This document shows positions 24,289 through 32,965 of a DNA stretch of 64,000 bases, piece by piece. The DNA comes from Leifsonia sp. 71-9. Its GTDB lineage: Bacteria > Actinomycetota > Actinomycetes > Actinomycetales > Microbacteriaceae. The position numbers were made by a program, and so were the translations under genes. Position 1 is the first letter of the stretch. Every line of letters starts with the position of its first letter. Under the pieces are notes generated by a model. It did not search any database. It was given only the letters and a program-made list of their open reading frames with translations, and was not told the origin of the DNA. Location of the stretch: positions 209,095 to 273,094 of the forward strand of contig NZ_MKVJ01000001.1 of assembly GCF_001898805.1 (NCBI RefSeq), read 5' to 3'.

Positions 24289-24972
24289 ATGAACATCCCC
24301 ATGCTCGGCGGCGCCCCCGCCGGCGGCCAGGCCCTCGGCGGCGTGCAGGCGCCCGGCTCGCGCTACATCCTCCCCAGCTTCGAGGAGCGCACTGCCTACG
24401 GCTACAAGCGCCAGGACCCGTACGCGAAGCTCTTCGAGGACCGCATCATCTTCCTCGGCGTGCAGGTGGACGACGCCTCCGCCGACGACATCATGGCCCA
24501 GCTCCTCGTGCTCGAGAGCCAGGACCCGGACCGCGACATCGTCATGTACATCAACTCGCCCGGTGGCTCGTTCACCGCGATGACGGCGATCTACGACACG
24601 ATGCAGTACATCCGCCCGCACATCCAGACGGTCGTGCTCGGCCAGGCCGCCTCGGCCGCCGCGGTCCTCACCGCCGCCGGCACTCCCGGCAAGCGCCTCG
24701 CCCTGCCGAACGCCCGCATCCTGATCCACCAGCCCGCCGTCGGCGAGGCCGGCCAGGGTCAGGCGTCCGACATCGAGATCCAGGCCCGCGAGATCCTGCG
24801 CATGCGCACGTGGCTCGAGGAGACGCTCGCGCGCCACTCGAACCGCTCGCAGGAGCAGGTCAACAAGGACATCGACCGCGACAAGATCCTGTCGGCGGAC
24901 GAGGCCCTCGAATACGGCCTGATCGACCAGGTGCTCACCAGCCGCAAGACGCTGCCGGCACTGGTCAAGTAA
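24289..24972 (+). CDS. clpP2: ATP-dependent Clp protease proteolytic subunit 2
   Basis: Second, non-identical ClpP ring subunit, needed with ClpP1 for an active tetradecamer. In the 227 residues the triad is S122 (QAASAAA), H147 (IHQPAVG) and D198 (IDRDKI). The N-terminal ~25 residues are Gly/Ala-rich and probably a processed or disordered propeptide. It is cotranscribed with clpP1. The frame and composition match the neighbours. Confidence 0.97.
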   Translation: MNIPMLGGAPAGGQALGGVQAPGSRYILPSFEERTAYGYKRQDPYAKLFEDRIIFLGVQVDDASADDIMAQLLVLESQDPDRDIVMYINSPGGSFTAMTAIYDTMQYIRPHIQTVVLGQAASAAAVLTAAGTPGKRLALPNARILIHQPAVGEAGQGQASDIEIQAREILRMRTWLEETLARHSNRSQEQVNKDIDRDKILSADEALEYGLIDQVLTSRKTLPALVK

Positions 24973-24980
24973 GCAGCTCC

Positions 24981-25027
24981 ACGCCGAAGGGCGGGACGGT
25001 CGCAGCGACCGCCCCGCCCTTCGGCGT
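24981..25027 (+). terminator. Terminator after clpP2
   Basis: ACGCCGAAGGGCGGG pairs perfectly with its complement, with an additional inner stem (CGGTCGC/GCGACCG). It separates clpP1P2 from clpX. Confidence 0.85.
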
Positions 25028-25153
25028 CTCTGGGACCTGATCTGCTCTGGGCAGAAGCCCGTGTGACGTTATCGACCCGCCGGTGCGCACCATTGTCGTC
25101 CGCACAGGTTAGGCTCGTTGAGAAGACACCCGTGTAGTGGGAGGGGACGAGGG

Positions 25154-26428
25154 ATGGCACGAATCGGGGAGAGCGCCGATCTGCTCAAGTGCTCCTTCTG
25201 CGGCAAGAGCCAGAAGCAGGTCCAGCAGCTGATCGCCGGTCCAGGCGTGTACATCTGCGACGAGTGCGTCGAGCTCTGCAACGAGATCATCGAGGAGCGC
25301 CTCGCCGAAGCCGGCGAAGAGGCCGCGAGCGAGTTCGAGCTGCCGAAGCCGAAGGAGATCTTCGGGTTCCTCGAGGAGTACGTCATCGGCCAGGAGGCCG
25401 CCAAGCGTTCGCTCGCCGTCGCCGTGTACAACCACTACAAGCGGGTGCGCGCCAAGCAGACCATCACCGCGGCCGACGCCATCGACGACGTCGAGATCGC
25501 CAAGAGCAACATCCTGCTGATCGGCCCCACCGGCTGCGGCAAGACCTATCTGGCGCAGACGCTCGCGCGCCGCCTCAATGTGCCGTTCGCGGTCGCCGAC
25601 GCGACCGCGCTCACCGAGGCCGGATACGTCGGCGAAGACGTCGAGAACATCCTCCTCAAGCTGATCCAGGCCGCCGACTACGACGTCAAGCGCGCCGAGA
25701 CCGGCATCATCTACATCGACGAGGTCGACAAGATCGCCCGCAAGGCCGAGAACCCGTCCATCACGCGCGACGTGTCGGGCGAGGGCGTGCAGCAGGCGCT
25801 GCTGAAGATCCTCGAGGGCACGGTCGCCTCCGTGCCGCCGCAGGGCGGCCGCAAGCACCCGCACCAGGAGTTCATCCAGATCGACACGACGAACGTGCTG
25901 TTCATCGTGGCCGGCGCCTTCGCGGGGCTGGAAGAGATCATCTCGTCCCGCGCGGGCAAGAAGGGCATCGGCTTCGGCGCCCCGCTGCACTCCAAGGGCG
26001 ACGACATCAACCTCTTCAGCGAGGTCCTGCCGGAAGACCTGCACAAGTTCGGGCTCATCCCGGAGTTCATCGGCCGCCTGCCCGTCGTCACGACGGTCAC
26101 CCAGCTCGACCAGAGTGCGCTGATGCAGATCCTCACCGAGCCGAAGAACGCCCTCGTGCGCCAGTACCAGCGCATGTTCGAGCTCGACGGCGTGCAGCTC
26201 GAGTTCGAGCACGCCGCCCTCGAGTCGATCGCCGACCTCGCCGTGCTGCGCAAGACCGGTGCCCGCGGCCTCCGCGCCATCATGGAGGAGGTGCTCGGCC
26301 CGATCATGTTCGAGGTGCCGTCCAGCTCCGAGGTCGCCCGCGTGGTCGTCACCAAGGAGGCGGTGCTCGAGAACGCCGCCCCCACGATCGTCCCGCACCG
26401 CACCCGCCGCGAAGAGAAGTCGGCCTAG
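25154..26428 (+). CDS. clpX: ATP-dependent Clp protease ATP-binding subunit ClpX
   Basis: AAA+ unfoldase that recognises and threads substrates into ClpP. The 424 residues begin [12 protein letters not shown] with GAGGGGACGAGGG just upstream; an ATG at 25118 has no support. The N-terminal zinc domain has C13-x2-C16 and C35-x2-C38. Walker A is GPTGCGKT (124-131), Walker B is [10 protein letters not shown], and the ClpP-contact loop and sensor-2 region follow. It has its own promoter region (25028-25153), in which TAGGCT at 25110 may be the -10. It converges with the YfeO-type channel gene. Confidence 0.97.
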   Translation: MARIGESADLLKCSFCGKSQKQVQQLIAGPGVYICDECVELCNEIIEERLAEAGEEAASEFELPKPKEIFGFLEEYVIGQEAAKRSLAVAVYNHYKRVRAKQTITAADAIDDVEIAKSNILLIGPTGCGKTYLAQTLARRLNVPFAVADATALTEAGYVGEDVENILLKLIQAADYDVKRAETGIIYIDEVDKIARKAENPSITRDVSGEGVQQALLKILEGTVASVPPQGGRKHPHQEFIQIDTTNVLFIVAGAFAGLEEIISSRAGKKGIGFGAPLHSKGDDINLFSEVLPEDLHKFGLIPEFIGRLPVVTTVTQLDQSALMQILTEPKNALVRQYQRMFELDGVQLEFEHAALESIADLAVLRKTGARGLRAIMEEVLGPIMFEVPSSSEVARVVVTKEAVLENAAPTIVPHRTRREEKSA

Positions 26429-26447
26429 CCGACTCCGTCCCGCCTGC

Positions 26448-27755
26448 TCACGCCTCCGGACGGAGTGCGGGAGCGGTGAGTCCGTCGGCGCCCTCGCGCG
26501 CGCGGATGAGCCACTGAGGCGAGCGCGTCACCACCAGCCACGCCGGCAGGATCGCCAGGCACAGGATCGGCAGTACCGCCACGCTCTGCGTCACCGCCAG
26601 CGCCACGAAGATCGCGATCCAACCGTCCCGCGCGACGGCGACGGTCATCCCGAGCACACCGGAGGCGACGGCGACCGGCAACGGGATGCCCGGCACGAGA
26701 GCCGACGCGAGCAGCCCGATCGCCGCACCGATGAAGACCGCCGGGAACACCCGCCCGCCGCGGAAGCCCGCGCTGGCCGCGACGAGCAGCGCCACGACCT
26801 TCACCAGCACGATCACCAGCAGCTGCACCGCCGAGTAGTCCGCCCGGTCGTGGATCAGCTCGCCCATCTGCGTCAGCCCCTTGAACAGCGTCACCGGGCC
26901 ACCGATGACGCCCAGGATGCCGAGCACGACACCGCCCGCGAGCGACACGAGGAGCGGGTTGCGCAGGCTGTGGAAGGCGCGATGCACCGCGGGGAAGGCC
27001 CAGGCGCCCAGGACGCCCAGCAGCGCCGCCACGGTCGCGATCACGAACGCGGCGACGACGTCGGGCCAGTGCACGTCGGTGTACGCGGGCATCGGCACCC
27101 CGAACTGCGGATGCGACAGCAGCGTCATCGTCTCGGACCCGGCAGCCGCGGCGACGAGCGGCAGGAACAGCCGGTCCCAGAGCGCCCCGCCGCCCGGCGC
27201 GGCCGCGACGATCCCGGTGAAGACGAGGGCGGCGGCGACGGGCGTGCCGAACATCGCGCCGATCGTGGCGGAGGCGGCCATCAGCAGCACCAGCTCGGTC
27301 GGCACGCGTTTCCACAGCCGGGCCACCAGCGCCACGAGCAGGCCGGCGTTGATCGCGATGATCGGGTTCTCCGGCCCGAGGCTCACCCCGCCGGCGAGGC
27401 CGAGCACCGCGGCCAGCGCGAGCGACGGAACGACGGCAGGCGGGAGCGGCGTCGTCACCAGCTCGGTCGTGGCGGAGTCGGGGCCGGCATGGCCGGGGAC
27501 CAGCCAGACGACGAGCCCGACCGCGGCGCCGGTCACGGTCAGGACGAGGAAGATCCACCACCCCGATGCCCCGTCCACGCCGATCGCGCCCGGCAGGGCC
27601 GTCCAGAGCGCCTTCTGCAGCACGTCGGCGAGCTCGTCGAGGAGCCAGAGCGAGAAGGCCGACAGCACCCCGATCAGCAGGGCCGGGATGCTGAGCAGCA
27701 GCAGCGTGCGGACCGTGGGCGCCGGCATCGGGCGCACCGGTCCGGCTGCGCTCAT
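26448..27755 (-). CDS. YfeO-type ion channel protein (CLC superfamily)
   Basis: Integral membrane protein of the ClC chloride channel/transporter superfamily, closest by eye to Escherichia coli YfeO. Shared segments include PGHAGPDSA (residues 87-95), GGVSLGPENP (122-131), GTPVAAALVF, LFKGLTQMGEL and GFRGGRVFPAVF. The GREGP motif with the gating glutamate of typical ClC proteins is here SLGP, with Leu126 in that place and Glu at 129. YfeO itself has the same pattern, so this is a subfamily trait. There are about ten membrane segments in 435 residues. Transported ion unproven. A GGAAGGGGG ribosome-binding site precedes ATG 27755. Confidence 0.88.
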   Translation of the reverse strand: MSAAGPVRPMPAPTVRTLLLLSIPALLIGVLSAFSLWLLDELADVLQKALWTALPGAIGVDGASGWWIFLVLTVTGAAVGLVVWLVPGHAGPDSATTELVTTPLPPAVVPSLALAAVLGLAGGVSLGPENPIIAINAGLLVALVARLWKRVPTELVLLMAASATIGAMFGTPVAAALVFTGIVAAAPGGGALWDRLFLPLVAAAAGSETMTLLSHPQFGVPMPAYTDVHWPDVVAAFVIATVAALLGVLGAWAFPAVHRAFHSLRNPLLVSLAGGVVLGILGVIGGPVTLFKGLTQMGELIHDRADYSAVQLLVIVLVKVVALLVAASAGFRGGRVFPAVFIGAAIGLLASALVPGIPLPVAVASGVLGMTVAVARDGWIAIFVALAVTQSVAVLPILCLAILPAWLVVTRSPQWLIRAREGADGLTAPALRPEA

Positions 27756-27819
27756 GGAGGCCCCCTTCCCGCGGCATCTGCGCCCAGGCTAGGGCCGCCC
27801 GCGGGAAGGGGGCTAGTAC

Positions 27820-27846
27820 CGAGTGATCACCGCGCCCGAGTGATCA
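27820..27846. repeat. Paired CGAGTGATCA repeats upstream of YfeO-type gene
   Basis: CGAGTGATCA occurs at 27820-27829 and 27837-27846, starting 17 bp apart, upstream of the channel gene start and just after the dcp stop. TGATCA is itself palindromic. Possibly an operator; no regulator is suggested. Confidence 0.3.
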
Positions 27847-27873
27847 TCGGGTCCGCGTGGTCACGAGGCCCGG

Positions 27874-29910
27874 CTAGCCGCCGAGGCCGCGCCGCTTCAG
27901 CAGCGGCTCGATCACCGCGTCGCGCCCGCGGAAGTCGCGGTAGGCCTCCAGCGGGTCCTTCGAACCGCCGACGCCGAGCAGGCGCGAGCGGAAGCGGTCG
28001 CCGTTCGCGCGGTTGAGGCCGCCGTTCTCCTTGAACCACTCGACCGTGTCCGCGTCGAGCACCTCGCTCCAGATGTAGGAGTAGTAGCCCGCGTCGTATC
28101 CGCCCGAGAAGGTGTGGGCGAAGTAGGTGCTCGCGTAGCGCGGCGGGATGGCCGGGGCGTCGAGTCCGACCGCGGCGAGGGCCTGCGCCTCGAACGCGGC
28201 GACATCCTCCACCGCGTCGTCGGCGGTGATGGAGTGCCAGGCCTGGTCGAGCAGGGCCGCCGCGAGGTACTCGCTGGTCGCGAAGCCCTCGTTGAACGAC
28301 TCGGAGGCGTGCAGCCGGTCGACGAGCTCCTGCGGCATCCGCTCGCCCGTCACGTGGTGCACGGCATAGTTCTCGACGATCTCGGGCCAGAGCATCCACA
28401 TCTCGTTGACCTGGCTCGGGAACTCGACGAAGTCGCGGAACACGTTGGTCCCGGCGAACTTCGGGTAGGTGACCCGGGCGAACAGCCCGTGCAGCGCGTG
28501 CCCGAACTCGTGGAAGAGGGTGTTCGTCTCGTCGTAGGTGAGGAGGGTGGGCTCACCGGCGGCAGGCTTCGGGACGTTGAGGTTGTTGACGACGACCGTG
28601 GGCGTCCCGAGGAGCTCCGACTGCGAGATCAGCGGGTTCATCCAGGCTCCGCCGCGCTTGGAGTCCCGCGTGTAGAGGTCGAGGATGTAGAGGCCGAGCT
28701 CGCTGCCGTCCTCGTTGCGCACCTCGAAGACGCGCGCCTCGGGGTGGTAGGCGACCAGATCGGGCCGCTCCGCGAAGGTGATGCCGTACAGGCTGGTCGC
28801 GGCGTGGAAGACGCCGTCGTGCAGCACCCGCTCGGCCTCGAAGTACGGCCGCATGGCGGCGAAGTCCACGTCGTACTTCTCCTGGCGCACCTTCTCGGTC
28901 AGGTGGGCCCAGTCCCAGCTCTGCACCGTGTCGCCGTCCGGCAGCTGGCGCTCGAGGTCCGCCTGCTCGGCGCGGGCGTTGCGGGCGGCGGGAGGGGCGA
29001 GCCGGCCGAGCATGTCGGCGACGGCCTGCGGGGTGCGGGCGGTCTCGTCGGCGGTCACGAACGCCGCGTGCGTGTCGAAGCCGAGCAGGCGGGCGCGCTC
29101 GGCGCGCAGCCGCGTGATCTCGAGCACGAGCTCGCGGTTGTCGTTGTCGCCGCCGTGGATGCCGCGCGAGCGGGAGGCCGTCATGATCCGCTCGCGCACG
29201 TCGCGGCGGGTGAGCGAGGCGAGCCACGGGTGCCCCGTCGGGAGCACGAGGGTGACGACGTACTTGCCATCCAATCCGCGCTCGCGCGCGGCCTCCGCCG
29301 CCGCCGAGATCTCGCCCTCGCCGAGACCGGCGAGCTCGTCGGCCGAGTCGAGCACGACCGCGAGCTCGTTCGTGTCGGCCAACAGATTCTTCTCGAACCG
29401 GGTCGTCAGCGTCGACAGGCGCTGGTTGTACTCGCGCAGGCGCTCCTTGTCGGCGTCGTCGAGGCCGGCGCCGGCGAGGGTGAACTCGGTGTGGTAGCGC
29501 TCGACGAGGTAGCGGGACTCCGCATCCAGATCGAGGTCGTCGAGCTGCGCGTGCACGGCGGCGATGCGCGCGTACAGTGCCGGGTTCAGCAGGATGGCGT
29601 CCTGGTGGGCGGCCAGCTGCGGCGCGATCTCCTCCTCGAGGGCGTTGGTGAAGTCCGTGCTGTCGGAGGAGCTCTTGTTGAAGAAGACCTCGGCGACGCG
29701 CTGGAGCACGCCCCCCGAGCGCTCGAGCGGCAGGAACGTGTTCTCGAATGTCGGCGGCTCGGGGGAGGCCGTGATGGCCTCGACCTCGGCGAGCTGCTCC
29801 TCGAAGCCGCGGTCGAAGGCGGGCCGGTAGTGCTCGTCCCGGATCTCGGCGAACGGGGGCAGCTGGTAAGGGAGGGTGCTGGGGGAGAAGAACGGATTAG
29901 TGTCTGCCAT
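27874..29910 (-). CDS. dcp: Peptidyl-dipeptidase Dcp (M3 metallopeptidase)
   Basis: Zinc carboxypeptidase that removes C-terminal dipeptides in the cytoplasm. The 678-residue length is normal. The zinc motif is H467-E-F-G-H471 (LFHEFGHALHG), with the third ligand in the following ESFNEGFATSEYLAAAL region. The active-site loop GYDAGYYSYIWSEV near residue 605 is also conserved. TAGGCT lies 6 nt upstream of the ATG on the minus strand, so the message is probably leaderless. The promoter's -35 (TTGCAC) overlaps the first copy of the TGCAAA array shared with the divergent repressor, suggesting joint control. Confidence 0.96.
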   Translation of the reverse strand: MADTNPFFSPSTLPYQLPPFAEIRDEHYRPAFDRGFEEQLAEVEAITASPEPPTFENTFLPLERSGGVLQRVAEVFFNKSSSDSTDFTNALEEEIAPQLAAHQDAILLNPALYARIAAVHAQLDDLDLDAESRYLVERYHTEFTLAGAGLDDADKERLREYNQRLSTLTTRFEKNLLADTNELAVVLDSADELAGLGEGEISAAAEAARERGLDGKYVVTLVLPTGHPWLASLTRRDVRERIMTASRSRGIHGGDNDNRELVLEITRLRAERARLLGFDTHAAFVTADETARTPQAVADMLGRLAPPAARNARAEQADLERQLPDGDTVQSWDWAHLTEKVRQEKYDVDFAAMRPYFEAERVLHDGVFHAATSLYGITFAERPDLVAYHPEARVFEVRNEDGSELGLYILDLYTRDSKRGGAWMNPLISQSELLGTPTVVVNNLNVPKPAAGEPTLLTYDETNTLFHEFGHALHGLFARVTYPKFAGTNVFRDFVEFPSQVNEMWMLWPEIVENYAVHHVTGERMPQELVDRLHASESFNEGFATSEYLAAALLDQAWHSITADDAVEDVAAFEAQALAAVGLDAPAIPPRYASTYFAHTFSGGYDAGYYSYIWSEVLDADTVEWFKENGGLNRANGDRFRSRLLGVGGSKDPLEAYRDFRGRDAVIEPLLKRRGLGG

Positions 29911-29916
29911 CGACCC

Positions 29917-30025
29917 AGCCTAGGGCCGAGGGAGGCGGCGGTGCAAAGAGACTTCTGCAAACAGAGCGTTGCAAACAATCACGTGCAAAGAAGTGCTTGC
30001 AAAGAAGTCTTTGCGATTGTATCCT
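29917..30025. promoter_or_regulatory. Divergent promoters joined by a 14-bp-phased TGCAAA array
   Basis: TGCAAA occurs at 29942, 29956, 29970, 29984 and 29998, each exactly 14 bp after the last, with a degenerate TGCGAT at 30012. Rightward, TTGCAA (29997-30002), 17 nt, TATCCT (30020-30025) and 6 nt lead to the repressor ATG. Leftward, TTGCAC (minus 29946-29941), 18 nt, TAGGCT (minus 29922-29917) and 6 nt lead to the dcp ATG. The outer copies therefore supply both -35 boxes. This is a likely cooperative operator of the adjacent winged-helix repressor. Confidence 0.65.
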
Positions 30026-30031
30026 CGTTCC

Positions 30032-30670
30032 ATGTCCACCGAAGAAGACCGCGACGCGACCCCGGCTGAGCAGAAGCCGCCGGCGATCTCGCACCCCATG
30101 CACGACGCCCTCGGGATGGAGGCGCTGCGCGCCCTCGCCCATCCGCTGCGCGTCGAGATCATGAACGAGCTGTCCGACTTCGGACCGGCGACCGCCAGCG
30201 GTCTCGCCGAGCGTCTGGGGGAGTCCAGCGGGTCCACCAGCTACCACCTCCGCCAGCTCGCCAAGCACAACATCATCGTCGAGGACACGGAGCGCGGCTC
30301 CGGCCGCGAGCGCTGGTGGCGCATGTCTCCCGGCGGCGTCACCATCGGCTCGCTCGAGACGCTGGCCACCCCCGCCGGACGGGAGGCCAACGAGCTGATC
30401 TCGCGCGAGTGGCAGCAGAACAACGAGCGCCGCCTCACCGCGTTCGTGCGCCGCGGTCTCGACGTCTACGGGGCCGAGTGGATGCAGGCGAGCACGCTCT
30501 CGACCTCCCACCTCGAGCTCACGATCGATCAGCTCGCCGAGTTCGGCCGCGAGTACTACGCGCTGCAGGAGCGGCTGCGCGAGCAGTGGAAGACCCAGGA
30601 CACCGAGGGTCGCAAGCGCGTCCAGGTGCAGTTCAACGCGTTCCCGCTGGTGGAGGCCAGCGAGCGATGA
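30032..30670 (+). CDS. ArsR-like winged-helix transcriptional regulator
   Basis: A 212-residue DNA-binding protein. The winged HTH spans about residues 28-105: MEALRALAHPLRVEIMNELS, then the recognition region SGLAERLGESSGSTSYHLRQL and the wing GRERWWRMSP. No metal-binding cysteine pair is present, so it is not a classical ArsR metal sensor. The C-terminal ~100 residues form a helical effector or dimer domain. The start is ATG 30032 (leaderless promoter); an ATG at 29969 lies inside the repeat array and is rejected. The stop overlaps the MFS exporter start, so the repressor probably controls that exporter and itself. Confidence 0.9.
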   Translation: MSTEEDRDATPAEQKPPAISHPMHDALGMEALRALAHPLRVEIMNELSDFGPATASGLAERLGESSGSTSYHLRQLAKHNIIVEDTERGSGRERWWRMSPGGVTIGSLETLATPAGREANELISREWQQNNERRLTAFVRRGLDVYGAEWMQASTLSTSHLELTIDQLAEFGREYYALQERLREQWKTQDTEGRKRVQVQFNAFPLVEASER

Positions 30671-31965
30671 CCACCGCGCCCGAGCCGCGCGTGCGCCGGT
30701 CGCCGATGGGGGCCGGGTTCAACCGCCTGTGGACCGCCGCCATCGCCAGCAACCTCGCCGACGGCATCGGGCGCACGGCGGTCCCGCTGATCGCCACCAC
30801 CCTCACGCGCGACCCCGCCCTGATCGCGGGCGTGACGGCCGTGACGTTCCTCCCGTGGCTGCTGTTCGGCATCCCGGCCGGGATGCTCCTCGACCGGGTC
30901 GACCGGCGCATCGCGATGGCCGTCGCCAACAGCCTGCGGTTCGCTGTGGCGGCCTTGCTCGCGGCACTGATCTCCGCGGACGCGCTCACCATCTGGTGGC
31001 TGTATGCGTGCGTGCTGCTGTTCGGTCTGGGCGAGACGGTGTTCGACAACGCGACCACGACGGTCGTGCCGAGCCTCGTCGGCCGCGATCAGCTCGACCG
31101 GGCGAACGGCCGGATGCAGTCGGCCGAGATCGTCGTGCAGAACTTCATCGCGACCCCCATCGCCGGCTTCCTGTTCGCGGTCGCACTCGTGCTGCCGGTC
31201 TGGCTGACCGGTTCAGGGTTCCTCATCGCGGGTCTGCTCGCACTGACGATCCCTGCCGCCGCCGCCCGGGCGCACGTCCAGGCCACGGAGGCCGAGCTGG
31301 CGTCGGGGGAGGCGGTCGCCCGTCCCGGGATGGGCGCCGTCGTGCGGTTCCTCGCCGGGCACCGGTTCCTGCGCACGATGATCGTGCTCACGTCGCTCAC
31401 GGCGTCGGCGCTCGCGTTCGCGCAGGGGAGCGTCGTGCTGCTGCTCCTGCAGACCTTCTCGGTGCCCGAGGCCCTGATCGGCGTCGTGACCGCCGGTGTG
31501 GGCCTCGGCGCCCTGGTCGGCGCGCTCCTCTCGAGCGCCCTCGTCGCGCGCTTCGGGCGCGGGCGGATCATGTTCTGGTCCATCCTCGTCAGCGGCGTCG
31601 GGGTCCTCGGGGTCGGCGTCACGGCCAACGTGGTCGTGGCCATCGCCAGCTACGCGGTCGGCGCGTTCGGCGTCGCCGTCTGGAACGTGCCGTGGGGCGC
31701 GCTCCGTCAGGCCCTCATCCCGGGCGACATGCTCGGCCGGGCGATGGGCATCGTCCGCACGATCGGCTGGGGGCTCACCCCGATCGCGACCGTGCTCGGC
31801 GGGTTCGTCGCCCGCATCGACCTCCGGCTGCCGTTCGTCATCGGCGGCGGCGTGGTCGTCGTCCTCACCCTCGTGTCCATGCGGCTGCTGTTCAGCGCCC
31901 GCACCTACGACGGCGGCTCCGCGGAGCCGACGCCCCAGCCCGTCCCGGAAGGATCCGCCTCATGA
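30667..31965 (+). CDS. MFS exporter (EntS/MFS_3-like)
   Basis: Twelve-segment major facilitator, 432 residues. The loop 2-3 signature is GIPAGMLLDRVDRRIAM near residue 65, and helix 5/6 contains QNFIATPIAGFLFA. This is the pattern of the enterobactin-exporter-like MFS_3 family, which exports drugs or siderophores. It overlaps the regulator by 4 bp upstream and a 61-residue gene by 4 bp downstream. A drug-efflux role under the control of the neighbouring repressor is inferred. Confidence 0.92.
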   Translation: MTTAPEPRVRRSPMGAGFNRLWTAAIASNLADGIGRTAVPLIATTLTRDPALIAGVTAVTFLPWLLFGIPAGMLLDRVDRRIAMAVANSLRFAVAALLAALISADALTIWWLYACVLLFGLGETVFDNATTTVVPSLVGRDQLDRANGRMQSAEIVVQNFIATPIAGFLFAVALVLPVWLTGSGFLIAGLLALTIPAAAARAHVQATEAELASGEAVARPGMGAVVRFLAGHRFLRTMIVLTSLTASALAFAQGSVVLLLLQTFSVPEALIGVVTAGVGLGALVGALLSSALVARFGRGRIMFWSILVSGVGVLGVGVTANVVVAIASYAVGAFGVAVWNVPWGALRQALIPGDMLGRAMGIVRTIGWGLTPIATVLGGFVARIDLRLPFVIGGGVVVVLTLVSMRLLFSARTYDGGSAEPTPQPVPEGSAS

Positions 31966-32147
31966 CCGCTTACGTGCTCCCGGCCCGCCGGCCGTGGACC
32001 CATCGCACCGCACTCCGCCTCGGCCGCGCGCTCACCGCGTGGGGCGCCCGCCCCGTCCGCCGCTCGCCGGCCTATGCAGAGCGCCTTGCCCTCGTCGAGG
32101 CCACGCGCGACAGCGCCGCGCGTGTCGTGGCGGGGCTTCCGCGTTAG
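31962..32147 (+). CDS. Small basic hypothetical protein
   Basis: A 61-residue Arg/Ala-rich protein (MTAYVLPARRPWTHRTALRLG at its start, beyond which it stays basic). Its ATG overlaps the MFS stop (ATGA), and GGAAGGA lies before it, so it is a real third gene of the unit. I see no domain. The size and coupling suggest an accessory to the transporter or regulator, but nothing more can be said. Confidence 0.6.
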   Translation: MTAYVLPARRPWTHRTALRLGRALTAWGARPVRRSPAYAERLALVEATRDSAARVVAGLPR

Positions 32148-32165
32148 AGCGCGCCGACGGAGGGC

Positions 32166-32432
32166 TCAGACCTCGTCGTAGTCGGTGGCCTGCTGCTCGA
32201 CCGGCTGCGTGATCGTGGCGGAGTCCTCCTGCGGGTTGTACCGCACCACGGTGCCGTCGTCCAGCTCGACGACCGGACGGCCCTCCAGCCAGGTGAGGGT
32301 CCAGCGCCAGCCCTCGGTCGCCACGTCCGTGGCGACCAGTTCCTCCTCGACGGTCGACACCGCGTAGGTGACGACCTCGGGGAGGTTCTCGGGCGGGGTC
32401 GCGCCGACGGCCCATCGGGTTCCGAGCTGCAT
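32166..32432 (-). CDS. Small hypothetical protein
   Basis: An 88-residue acidic protein with a predicted beta-rich core (WRWTLTWLEGRPVVELDDG) and an acidic, Gln-rich end. No known domain is recognised. Its ATG overlaps the stop of the upstream acetyltransferase by one base (TGATG), indicating coupled translation. It converges with the small basic gene at 31962. Confidence 0.6.
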   Translation of the reverse strand: MQLGTRWAVGATPPENLPEVVTYAVSTVEEELVATDVATEGWRWTLTWLEGRPVVELDDGTVVRYNPQEDSATITQPVEQQATDYDEV

Positions 32433-32893
32433 CAGCCCTGACCCGCCAGGTCGATCTCGTAGGTCACCCACGAGGTGCGGGAGGCGACGGCGTCGTAGAC
32501 GCGCTGGGCGTCCGTGTTGTCCTGGGCGGTGATCCACTGGACGACGCCGAGCCGGCGCTCCTCGGCCAGCGACCGCACGTGGTCGATCAGCGCGCGTCCG
32601 ATGCCCGAGCCGCGCTCGCTCTCCAGGACGAACAGGTCGTCGAGGAAGAGACCGCGGTCGCCTTCCAGCGGGCGTGCGAACTCGCGCACGTGCGCGAGCC
32701 CCACGATGCGGTCGCCGTCGCTGTCGACGGCGACGTAGCCCTGCTCCTCGTGCTCGGGAGCGGTGAGCCACGACCAGAGCACGAGGGCCCTCTGGTCGGT
32801 CAGCTCGGTCTCGTAGAACTCCGCGTACTTCGAATACAGCTCAAGCCAGGCAAAGAAATCTCCGTCCCTGACCGGTCGGACCTCGATCGTCAT
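32432..32893 (-). CDS. GNAT family N-acetyltransferase (copy B)
   Basis: Transfers an acetyl group from acetyl-CoA to an amine; substrate unknown. In 153 residues the acetyl-CoA motif is VLESERGSGIGRALIDHV, preceded by the beta strand GLFLDDLFV. It is clearly paralogous to the next upstream gene: both share the opening VR-x-V-x-D, an EFAR/EFVRPL block and the ending RRLYDAVA or QRVYDAVA followed by WVTYE/D. The gene is separated from its paralogue by 72 bp. Confidence 0.9.
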   Translation of the reverse strand: MTIEVRPVRDGDFFAWLELYSKYAEFYETELTDQRALVLWSWLTAPEHEEQGYVAVDSDGDRIVGLAHVREFARPLEGDRGLFLDDLFVLESERGSGIGRALIDHVRSLAEERRLGVVQWITAQDNTDAQRVYDAVASRTSWVTYEIDLAGQG

Positions 32894-32965
32894 GGGTTAC
32901 TCCGTTCGCCTTCCCCATACGGCCACGAGAGCCGCCTGCGTGTTCTGACCATATCCCGATCCTGT

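Noticed and set aside
29942-30017. Five spaced repeats as a CRISPR array
   Set aside because: The unit is 14 bp with a 6-bp core and no spacers; it fits an operator.
29969-30031. Upstream ATG for the ArsR-like regulator
   Set aside because: It lies inside the repeat array upstream of the predicted -10; the true start is at 30032.
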